A DNA stretch of 64,000 nt from Tubiluchus corallicola (lineage: Eukaryota; Priapulida; Priapulimorpha; Priapulimorphida; Tubiluchidae), in the NCBI GenBank assembly GCA_030141605.1, contig JAQGDQ010002371.1, positions 380,547 through 444,546 of the forward strand, read 5' to 3'. Below are positions 56,601 to 64,000 of the stretch, piece by piece. The notes beneath the pieces were generated by a model that was given only the letters and a program-made list of their open reading frames with translations, had not been told where the DNA came from and did no database searches. A program made the position numbers and the translations under genes. Every line of letters begins with the position of its first letter. Positions within the stretch are counted from its first letter, which is position 1.

Positions 56601-58801
56601 TTCTTTATAGGCAATACATTGTCCAAACTAGAAATTTACAATATTTTTTATGAACAATATACCTATTGTATATTTCAATTATTTAGTTATGTACACAAGT
56701 TTAAAAACACACATAGTAGAACATTTTCTTAATTTGTTTGGTGTCGCAACACCTCCAAAATCTGTAGAACTAAAAGAGACAGTGTCCTTAGATTGGGTTA
56801 GAAACATCTAATACTAACAGTTACTATCCTAGCACTAAGCAGAATTGACACTGCACTATTTTAGACCTCTTCTAACTGACATATGAGCTACAGTTATTAA
56901 ATGTGTTACAGTGAGCATCAAAACTTTTCTATTCAACACGTAAATGTTTAGTGACACACTAAAGAGTAAGTGCAATAAATATGCATCATAGTGATTAACC
57001 TTTGCATCATTTAATAAATATGTACATGTCCAAATAAGTTGGAAGTTCTCTACGATTTTTGTACAATGTGATCCGTAAAAAGTAATGAATTGTACATCTT
57101 GATGAAAGTGACCATGAATGTCCCTAACACTAGAATAATTCTTATTTAGTGGTTTATTTATTTTATTAGGTTACTCAATTACAGTTGCAAAATTTCATAA
57201 TATTCTAAATGGCTTATACTAGGCACCATTGGATTTTTGCAATTATTGTAAAAATTAAATCACAGTAGTAATCAAAAACATAAAAACTGCTCAATGCTCA
57301 CTTAGGAAACGTTTTTCAACCTAAAATATAAGGCCAGATAGCTACAAAATGTTTCACCAAATACAATAATTCATTTAGCATTACAAACAGAGAAGCTTAA
57401 CTAAAGAACGTTAATGATGTCTTTAGTTTTATAATTGAAATATCGATAACTAGTTCATCAGTTTCCCTACTTAAAAACATGGGTGTCTGTGATGACGAAG
57501 ATGTGCTGCACATGTTTCCATGCGTACAGGGTGCCCAAAGTGAAACAAGTCACAATGACGTTTGTTCAATGACTGTACTACATTGTTACTGTTCTCCCAT
57601 GTTGTCATCACTCTTCAGTTGAAATTTATTTTTTGCAAATGGCAAGCAAATTGATGCCACCCTGATGTGTTCTGACCAGCGAGTTTTCTCTTCAAGTAAC
57701 TTGCCAAGCAAATCGTAAGCGAATTCAGACTAAAGAGCAAAACTTACTGTCAGACACTCACTTCTCTATTTGCTGACAGAAGGGTTGAGCGTAATTCACA
57801 GAGGCATTCACACTAAACAGTAACTTTAAAGAAATCAATTCGTAGCAACTGTCAGGGAGCTTGAAATTTCTTGCTGACTGTAACTCACAATGTAGAACTT
57901 TCACACTTGTGAGTTTACTTTCAAAAAGAAAACTCACTAGTCTGAATGCACCATTGGCAAATGAAACTAACAAAAGTTGTCCTACAAGCTAGTGACTTGG
58001 CAGTCATTGTCAGTTCTCTTTTACTTTTTGAAAGGGGCAATTAGAACAATTAAGACTAGGGATATAATTAGATTTAGACTGCCATAACTACAAGCACATA
58101 AAACGAAAATGTATATTTACCAAATGAAAAACCCCCACTGGCACCACGTCTTCTTTTTTTTCTTCTTTTTCTTCCTTGTCGTTTTCTTTTTCAGCAGGAG
58201 TCCCAGAAGGAGCCACCTTTCCGGGCCCATTTTTTAAAGGCATCTTTTCCGGGGTGCTGAAAAGACTGCTCGTCTGAGAAGGGGTGTTAATAGGACTGCA
58301 AATAAGTGACATCATTAACACGATGCAGGCAAATTTACTGTTTGAATCACAATATTCAAAATGATTAGTTTTGATCATTTTATCAAAAAATTCTTGCAGT
58401 TAATTAATTATGAAGCACACTTTCTTTAGTTTAAAAACTTTTTCAAAACTTTTTAATTTAGTATAGTTTACTCACTAATTGCTAGCAGTATCGTACAATG
58501 TAAGTGGAAGGGCTGAACATACACAACCATTAATTATATGTACTTCAAACTCTTTCTTTTAAGCTTTATTTCAATTGTACCATTTAGGTTTATAAGTATA
58601 GTTGAATTTAATTTACAGTTGCGAATTTGTTATACTAATTGCTTTTTACTAAATTTCATATATATCATGCATGACAAATAAAGATGACTATTATTTTATG
58701 TATGTATTATTTCAATAAATCGCGCTTTACCTGTAATTAGAGCCATTCATCAATTTTTCACCTGGCGGTTCTTCTGAATTCAACGCACTTATAGTCGACA
58801 T
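34779..58801 (-). CDS. ABCB1: Full-length ABC exporter, P-glycoprotein/MDR type
   Basis: A full ABCB transporter (TMD-NBD-TMD-NBD) that pumps lipophilic compounds out across the plasma membrane. In transcript order its 26 exons are 58801-58731, 58295-58121, 56007-55823, 55056-54819, 54438-54305, 52797-52626, 51420-51296, 50282-50108, 49836-49723, 47710-47600, 47086-46961, 46638-46435, 45924-45754, 45618-45457, 45258-45070, 43011-42859, 42683-42579, 42256-42095, 41430-41227, 40794-40694, 40016-39876, 39319-39163, 38624-38427, 37826-37620, 36068-35922, 35000-34779. All phases agree, giving 1382 residues; human ABCB1 has 1280. The start [13 protein letters not shown] has no better alternative, and a possible 5' UTR acceptor lies at 58822. 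Both NBDs have Walker A, Q-loop, [13 protein letters not shown] and the H-loop His. The extra length lies mainly in the N-terminal tail and first extracellular loop. ABCB4, ABCB5 or ABCB11 are alternative orthologue names; substrate cannot be read from sequence. Confidence 0.95.
35108..35211. repeat. 28-bp direct repeat in last ABCB1 intron
   Basis: TTGTACCAAGTGTACTTGCA, then AGATAACA, at 35108-35135 recurs at 35184-35211 with three mismatches. The same intron has a second tandem duplication built on TTTAACTAGTTGA...GAGGAAAAT (about 35291-35350). Together they mark a duplication-prone stretch without coding content. Confidence 0.7.
40430..40500. repeat. Compound microsatellite (CAA)n then (CA/CG)n
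   Basis: A run of CAA repeats passes directly into CACG/CACA repeats. It lies in the ABCB1 intron 40693-40017 (minus-strand order reversed), some 75 bp from the exon-relic segment listed below. It is simple sequence only. Confidence 0.85.
40575..40640 (-). pseudogene. Chimeric relic of two ABCB1 exons inside an intron
   Basis: On the plus strand 40577-40599 (TAAATGGAATATGAAGCCTT and on) matches the 3' end of the exon at 40694-40718 with about two mismatches in 23. The adjoining 40603-40637 (CTACTGTGTTCTACCTGTCA and on) matches part of the exon at 42138-42172. In transcript orientation a piece of exon 18 is thus joined directly to the end of exon 20, skipping exon 19 and most of exon 20. No open frame runs through it. 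It could be a small local rearrangement or a reinserted splice product. Confidence 0.5.
44905..44993 (-). mobile_element. hAT-like terminal fragment
   Basis: On the minus strand the segment starts CAGAGATGTGCCGATATGGG and runs on through CGATCCGATACCGATT-type repeats. This resembles the CAG.GATG..CCGAT ends of a widespread group of hAT elements in animal genomes, as I recall them. Only one end is seen. It abuts a small TCTAG microsatellite at 44995-45020. It lies in the ABCB1 intron between the linker exon and TM7. Confidence 0.45.
45070..45258 (-). other. ABCB1: ABCB1 interdomain linker exon
   Basis: One exon of 63 codons joins NBD1 to TMD2. It runs from an acidic start (EDIEENEAA) into a basic Ser/Arg stretch ([16 protein letters not shown]) and an acidic end (APEVDE). 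In mammalian P-glycoprotein the linker is likewise charged and is phosphorylated by PKA/PKC. The RVLS and RQIS motifs here are candidate basophilic-kinase sites. Confidence 0.85.
45457..47710 (-). other. ABCB1: ABCB1 nucleotide-binding domain 1
   Basis: Five exons encode residues about 464-721. The A-loop Tyr is in HFQYPSRPD. Walker A is GPSGCGKST (about 519-527). The Q-loop is [10 protein letters not shown], the signature LSGGQKQR (from about 623), Walker [13 protein letters not shown] (about 643-654) and the switch His is in VIAHRLST (about 679). All catalytic residues are intact. Donor GTTAGT after exon 47710-47600 is slightly unusual but is supported by the frame. Confidence 0.95.
46752..46790. 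repeat. Perfect 19-bp tandem duplication in ABCB1 intron
   Basis: GCCCATCAACTGCTGAGGG occurs twice, at 46752-46770 and 46772-46790, separated by one T. Exact identity points to a recent slip or repair event. It is in the intron between exons 47086-46961 and 46638-46435. Confidence 0.85.
49106..49417. mobile_element. hAT-type MITE with perfect 8-bp target duplication
   Basis: The 312-bp unit starts CAGTGGTTCCCAAAG and ends CTTTGG-like GTTTGGAAACCACTG, an imperfect terminal inverted repeat of the hAT class. GCTAAAGC stands exactly on both sides (49098-49105 and 49418-49425), the 8-bp duplication expected of hAT transposition. The interior is G-rich and C-rich (CCCCCCGGGGG), unlike the AT-rich surroundings, with no transposase. 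It lies in the ABCB1 intron 49722-47711. Confidence 0.93.
49723..56007 (-). other. ABCB1: ABCB1 transmembrane domain 1 with enlarged first extracellular loop
   Basis: Seven exons (56007-55823 to 49836-49723) cover residues about 83-463. TM1 is in [21 protein letters not shown] long extracellular loop follows ([16 protein letters not shown]...PDEICG) with four Cys and NSS and NLT glycosylation sequons. TM2 is in [15 protein letters not shown]. Conserved coupling segments [11 protein letters not shown] and [21 protein letters not shown] and the TM4-TM6 segments follow in the usual order. Confidence 0.92.
53340..53925 (+). mobile_element. Possible retroelement 3' end with TTAC tail
   Basis: The plus strand, antisense to ABCB1, carries a 75-codon Lys/Arg-rich open frame (53358-53585; MSTKGVQNV...KKEKYIEAK) of no recognised family. 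It ends about 340 bp before AATAAACTTACTTACTTACT. A short tandem tail after AATAAA is the usual finish of a non-LTR or SINE insertion. The protein part itself shows no reverse-transcriptase motif, so this remains tentative. It lies in the ABCB1 intron 54304-52798. Confidence 0.35.
58121..58801 (-). other. ABCB1: ABCB1 cytosolic N-terminal tail
   Basis: The first two coding exons give about 82 residues before the membrane domain. The tail is rich in Ser/Pro/Thr ([18 protein letters not shown]) and then in charged residues ([17 protein letters not shown]). It is longer than in vertebrate ABCB1. SP and TP pairs are possible proline-directed phosphorylation sites. The exon joint (AG plus T, Ser) fits the frame. 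Confidence 0.85.
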
Positions 58802-61460
58802 ACTTTCTTGCTGGTTAAACCCCTAAAAATGTTGTGCCGCACTGCAAAAGATATGGTTATTACATAAAGACCAGCAAAACGTAAGCTCATTGCTCTTCCG
58901 TGGCGCAATAACACACCACAGAATTCAATGGAAAAGTCACGCTTTGCTGGCTAGTGGCCGGTATGTTACTGAGAAGCTGGCACTCGCCAGACAACTGTCA
59001 ACAACATATTCCTTTATGCAGGACCTTATTTGATTTCATGTGAATGAATTTTACGAAGGTAGATGTCTCTACCTAAAACAAGTTTTTAATTTGGCAAAAT
59101 AAAGCAGGGTTGTCCAGATAATGAAATCGTACAGTTGTCCGCTGGATGACCGCCGTATGCAAGGAGGCGTTTGTCAAAAAAGTGAAAGCACCACGCAAGA
59201 AAATAACTTACATTTTCATGATCCCTAACACGCCGATTACAGTTTACACACCAGATTAGCCGCGTTTCTCTAGTCGTAAAATAACAACGATCAAATTATT
59301 TTCAATTACTATATAAAACTAATTATATAGCTAATAAAATTGAGCTAAAACACCATTCAGTGCATAGGCTCACATCAGTAAGCCAACGTGTCGATGAATA
59401 AGTATTTCTTATCTCTAATCTTATTGCATTCGAGTGCAAAATTGTGTCGTGTAAAGCCTAATACAATAATTTTATTAATGTACTTGCACTAGCTCTGTGT
59501 TCAAAGTCCAAGTAGTTTGCACTACTAAATACGGTATTGCTGTAAACTGTAAAATACAGGTGATCTCATTTCAACTAAAAATCATTAAACTGTACTGCAA
59601 CTAGGCTGCAAATTAATTATATGAAAGGTATCTCTATTTGATCAAAGTTTAACCAGCTGTAGAATGGTTACCAAGGCCAGCCACCGTTCAAAGTTTACAA
59701 GAAGCCATTATACATGTGCGTATAGACAAGTCATCAATACATGTACTGACATCAGCATCTGTATTCTACAGTCAGGCAGAGTGAAAAGTGAAAGCCGATG
59801 AAATGAAAATCACGCTCAAGTAAAACTCACTCTCGAGTTGTTGATTTGTTAAACACGTCACTCTACGTTAACACGTAACAGCTAACATTCTACATTAGCA
59901 AAACTGAAAAACCCGTTTCGTCTATTACGGATAAACTGCGTCTGTTTTAGTACAGCTTTAATGTCAACATAGTAACTGGTAAAATTATTGTTGTCATTGT
60001 GACAACGTACAGCATCGCGTTCAATACTGCGTACACACGCAATTTATATTGCTGAGCTAGTGGTAGTATTTAGTATCTAAAGTTAGTTGAGCGAGTTCTT
60101 GTGAGTATGATTTTAATTTGTGTAAAATAGCCAGCGTAATTCATTTCACATCAAATGTACTTTTATGAAAGCCAAGTTTTAGCCTTCACATTAAACCTGC
60201 TTTCGTTAGCTATCACCATGGTAACGTTGCACAAATTTCACTGTACAATGCCAGTCTGCGAATACGTTTACAATTATTATACTTCTCTTAGCTCCTTCAA
60301 TACATCAAACGTACAATTGTAGATTTTGCCCCGTAAACTGAAAGCTAACGAGATGTAAACACTCTCTCCATTACTGTGAACACGGATGAAGTTGTTGCTT
60401 AAGCTGAACAAATTCTTTCACCACCAAAAATAGCCTAAGAAATTACAACAGTCAACAAAAAAATAAATAAAGATGCCTTCAACCAACACTTCCGTACAGT
60501 ATCTTTCTCTTTACAAGACAGAGGAACCGCCCAGCTGTACTCCAGAGGAACCTTTCTGACCTTTCCTCATCATGATTGGATGGTTAGTATAATTGGATGG
60601 CCAGTGGGTTGACGAAGCCCTGTTAAAACTTATGTACAACTTTTGTCATACTCAGCATCATCACTTCAAAACTAGTGGCAACTATATATTTTGATTCACT
60701 GCACGATTGGAATGTATTAGGACAAATTAAAATTTGCTAATGCGTACCTGGTTTTTTTACATATTAGCTTAGAATTTCGGCTATTCTTTTGCACCTGTTT
60801 CACTTCTAAATATAAATAATACTGCATCATATTAGATCAGATACAGCAGCAAACACAAATATGCCAATTCCTTCCCCTCCCCCACCCCTAATACAGCTGT
60901 GGAAATCAGCTTACTAAATCAATAGATTCCAAACGTGCATCATTCATTAATATTGTTTCATAAAATCTCAGGATGTTATTATTAGCTTATATAGTAGGGT
61001 TCCTTATGTCCGATATATGGTTCCAGTGGCATTTCTGTGCGAAATTTATTGAAAGTAAAGAATTGTGACTCACAGTCCAGAAAAATTGGGTGCCATTTGC
61101 AATTGGGCCCCAGATCAAAGAAAAGCCCCATGCTGACTATTAAGACACACCAGTAATTGCACTAGAAGGTATTTTTATGGTTCTGAATATTAATTTGATA
61201 TTAGTTTCTTCATAAGGACGGACCCAATTGCCCTAGCAACCCACTTTACGGTATTCCTTCTGGCCCGAAAGTATGGCACGCCCGACTTATTTAGTGTACA
61301 AATCTGAAATTTACTAGAATGGGTTATTTTAGAATGCTGAATACAAACAATGAACTTAGTTTTTCTGTGTGGATGGATCTGTTTGCCCAGACGCCGATCT
61401 TATAGGGTTTTCCGGGAACCAAAATAGGACAAATCGTAACATTAAGCACATTCCTAAATA
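58802..61460. other. Upstream region of ABCB1: presumed promoter, nothing else recognised
   Basis: This stretch contains the 5' UTR and promoter of the minus-strand ABCB1 gene. A possible 3' splice site (CATTTTTAG then GGG) lies 21 bases before the start codon, which would mean an untranslated first exon further upstream. I see no other gene, RNA or intact repeat, and no clear TATA or CpG cluster that fixes the transcription start. Confidence 0.4.
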
Positions 61461-62129
61461 TTGCCAGAAAGGATTTTTCGGCCATTTACTGGGACCAATG
61501 CAACCAAAATAAAAGCAAGTACTTTAAAACACTGTAAAGAACATCCATTCAGCCACAATATCAAATTGATGAACTTAGTCTCAAAAATGGCTGCGCCTGA
61601 TGAAATTAAACAAGATATCCACTGGCATGACGAAAAAGGTAAAGCTAAGCTTAAAGATATGGTTTCATTCAGATTGACGATGTTCATTGCTGTTAAGTCG
61701 ATTTGGGATAATATTGAAAAGATGAAGTTGAAAGTTCTCGGCACAAGTCAAAAGAAGATTGCATGCAAAGTTCAGGAGAAGGTTGCGAAGTTCCGACAAC
61801 TGTTGGCTCGCTTTTTAGTTGTACAACAGTCAAGCCCTGAACTCCGAGAAACATTAGGTGACACCACTAGCAGTTTGAGTTCTCTGTTATTCCAAAGTCC
61901 TTGTTTCCTGATGGAAAACTTCTAATTCCTATGTATAAAAGTTCTTTCATTATGCTTTTTTAGAATTTCATTGCAAAAGGAAAAGATGTTACAAGGTACC
62001 TTTCAGTGAATGAGCCAAGAACAAAGTGTGCATTATCAATGCTATGGCTGTTGTCCAATGATGTTAAGAAAGAGCCTAGCAAGGAAACCTTTGCTTTGTG
62101 CAAAGATGTGATAAGATCATGAAAGCTTA
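61461..62129 (+). CDS. Unrecognised possible two-exon coding region
   Basis: A 154-codon open frame (61461-61925) is unusually long for this AT-rich DNA. From MAAPDEIKQD onward it looks protein-like: charged, with the possible helices KGKAKLKDMVSFRLTMF and VQEKVAKFRQLLARFLV. A good acceptor (TATGCTTTTTTAG, ending 61962) opens a second frame at 61963, running NFIAKGKDVTRYLSVNEPR and on to a stop at 62127-62129. I could not find a donor that joins the two in phase with confidence: AG|GTGACA at 61858 has the best consensus but gives the wrong phase. I recognise no family. It could be a gene end, a decayed retrocopy or part of an unknown transposon. Confidence 0.3.
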
Positions 62130-63099
62130 CAAAAAACTCTAAAATCTCAGACAAGTCGGTTACTTAGTGTACAGAGTTCAATTTTAGTTTGTTAAGATAA
62201 TTATTTTGTTGCTTCGTTGGGTTTAATTCAAATTACTATTACCATAGCAACTGTTTTTTATTACTTTGTGGCACCGAGATTCATAAAAAAGGAAAAAATA
62301 ATAATAATAACTATTATTATAGAAATATGAATGATATTACAGAAACTGTACATCCTTACTACTTGTTTCAAATTATTGCAAGTTTTACTAAAACATCACA
62401 TATTGCTACAGAATTTTTTTTTTAAATTGAGTATCCAAATGTTTACAAAGGGGTTTACAGTCACGTGGTCTTGTGCATACGTTTCTTGTGAATGGCTCCT
62501 GACTGCCTGAATTTGCTTAGATGGGTAACTTAATTCACCACACTGATTCTGGCTGTTTAACTGTCTGTTTACAGTAATCCCAACATGGCTAAAATACTTT
62601 GGCCATTTCAGTGGCTCATCTTAGGAGGATATCCTTGATCAGCCAGGCTCCCGTCATGCCACAAATGTCAACTTTAAGTAGACCCTGCATTTAAATGCTG
62701 GATTTTGGCTTCTAGAGTATTTCTTTATGAACAGGGCGACCGAATGGTTGCAGAATAATGTTTGTTTCAAGAAAATGAGTGGATTAGCTTACGTTAGGTA
62801 TTACTTGCCACAATGCATGGCAGTTTCGCGGCAAGGGTGGCAAAGAATCGGAAAAAACTGACCATTTCACTTTTTGGCTGTACATTGTCAACAAATATCC
62901 GATTCATGAAACACATGCCATGAAATGCTGTGTAATTTGTTTAATAAGTGTGCCACAATTTTCTATTTATAAGTTTACTGATAGAAGAATAAAATAGATA
63001 AAACAGCAAATAAAGTTTTAGTGTGAAAATTATAGTTCTTTTGCGATGATAAAAGTTATGAAGAAATCTGTAACAACAAAATACACTGTGGGACGAAAC
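62130..63099. other. Stretch with nothing recognised
   Basis: AT-rich sequence without a long open frame, known repeat ends or RNA-like structure. A slightly less AT-rich part at 62450-62720 shows no reading frame of note. Confidence 0.4.
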
Positions 63100-63657
63100 T
63101 TAAAGGAAGACCGGACGATTGTTCAGACTTAATCTCATGTTAATTTACTGTCCAAAATATACAATTTCTTGCCTACAAAAGTTAACAATTGTTCCTTATA
63201 TTTGAATAATTGGCTTAGAAAGTTAATTAACGGCAACCGCACACAGCTATTGCTTACGTCAGAAACTAACACACAGTTTGTGCAATGGCAGGCGTCTTCC
63301 CTTGCGCATCAAGCCCATTTGCATAAGTGTTACAATACTATTTAAACGCATGATGTCCCGAAAAGGGCTTTACATCATGTGACATCAGAAACTAACACTG
63401 CAGTTCATGTGATCATGCTTATCACGGTTCCGCCTTCTATTTGTTGGCCACGCGAATGTGACAAAAAGGCGCCGCTGCCAATCTTAGTAGATTCATTGAG
63501 CCGCACGTAGCTTTGAAAGTTTAAGGAAATTTGAGTATCCTAGGTAATTATTATTTAATCTAAGCTTTGATTTAAAAAAAAGCTTTTGTAGTTTTCAAAT
63601 TTTCGAGTATTCTTTATTGTGAACTAATGCTTACACAATCATCCGGTTGTACTTTAA
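63100..63657. mobile_element. Dispersed repeat, copy B: Tc1/mariner-like MITE
   Basis: The unit starts TTAAAGGAAGACCGGACGAT and ends in ATCCGGTTGTACTTTAA, whose reverse complement matches the start with a few changes, so it has about 24-bp terminal inverted repeats. The interior aligns with 7441-7982. The sequence TACACTGTGGGACGAAAC just before it also looks like a Tc1/mariner end, so the true left border may be near 63083. There is no transposase. Confidence 0.7.
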
Positions 63658-64000
63658 ATATCGGCAACAGAATTGAACCTCAACTCATTTTCACTTCATT
63701 TTAAAAAATGAATCAAATCCGAATCTCACATTTTTGTAATTTCCGAAACTGAATCAAATCCGAATCTTCAATTCACTTAAATTCTAATATCAGAGTGAAA
63801 TCCAAAAATTTTAGCTTGATGTAAGTTCGTTTTGGCATCCGTGCATTGTTAGATGCAATAGATTTTATTTGTTGAAATTAATGATCTTGCCAAAACACAA
63901 TAAAGTTTTTAAATCCAGATTTTGTTTTAGCCTTGTCTATGTTCAGCTTGCTTAGATTTTTATTTATTTATCTTAAAATGTGTTCGTACTATGTACAAAG
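63658..64000. other. Window end: short internal repeats only
   Basis: TGAATCAAATCCGAATCT occurs twice about 41 bp apart (63709-63726 and 63750-63767). No coding region is recognised before the window ends. Confidence 0.5.

Noticed and set aside
57600-58080. A possible palindromic MITE built on TTCAGACT/AGTCTGAA strings in ABCB1 intron 2
   Set aside because: Several inverted motifs exist but I could not define matching ends or a target duplication.
34779-58801. Two separate half-size ABC transporter genes
   Set aside because: The linker exon 45258-45070 joins both halves in frame, and the second half begins without its own start codon or promoter-like gap.

Overview
The window comes from the nuclear genome of an animal, most likely an invertebrate whose lineage I cannot fix. 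It is AT-rich. Its genes are split into many short coding exons with GT/AG introns and contain decayed copies of several metazoan-type transposon classes. There are no bacterial operons, phage genes or CRISPR arrays.

Three genes are clear, and each was assembled exon by exon with consistent splice phases. (1) Positions 9936-23013, plus strand: the 3' part of a PHLPP-type phosphatase. It has about 15 leucine-rich repeats, then an atypical PP2C domain, a polar His-rich tail and a C-terminal PDZ ligand (DTRL). I found 17 exons and 939 codons, but no N-terminal exons. (2) Positions 24926-31910, plus strand: a complete proteasome alpha subunit, PSMA7 (alpha4), with 6 exons and 251 residues. It starts about 0.8 kb after a PHLPP poly(A) signal. 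(3) Positions 58801-34779, minus strand: a complete full-length ABCB1/P-glycoprotein-type ABC exporter with 26 coding exons and 1382 residues. Both nucleotide-binding domains have intact catalytic motifs. PSMA7 and the ABC gene converge on a 2.9 kb gap. A fourth, unrecognised coding region may lie at 61461-62129.

The introns and flanks hold mobile-element remains. There are two reverse-transcriptase-bearing LINE fragments of similar type, one in each orientation, and a third LINE 3' end. A Tigger/pogo-like inverted-repeat family has two copies, both in PHLPP introns. A piggyBac-like element is flanked by TTAA. A hAT-like element has a perfect 8-bp target duplication. A Tc1/mariner transposase remnant adjoins a repeat that recurs 55 kb away at the other edge of the window.

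The three genes show no sign of acting in one pathway. PHLPP is known to dephosphorylate AGC kinases, PSMA7 is a structural core-proteasome subunit, and the ABC protein is a plasma-membrane efflux pump. The most notable points are the substituted metal-binding motifs in the PP2C domain, the retained PDZ ligand, the enlarged Cys-rich first extracellular loop of the ABC exporter, a chimeric relic of two of its exons inside an intron, and a tiny upstream ORF overlapping the PSMA7 start. I found no convincing new multi-gene system.
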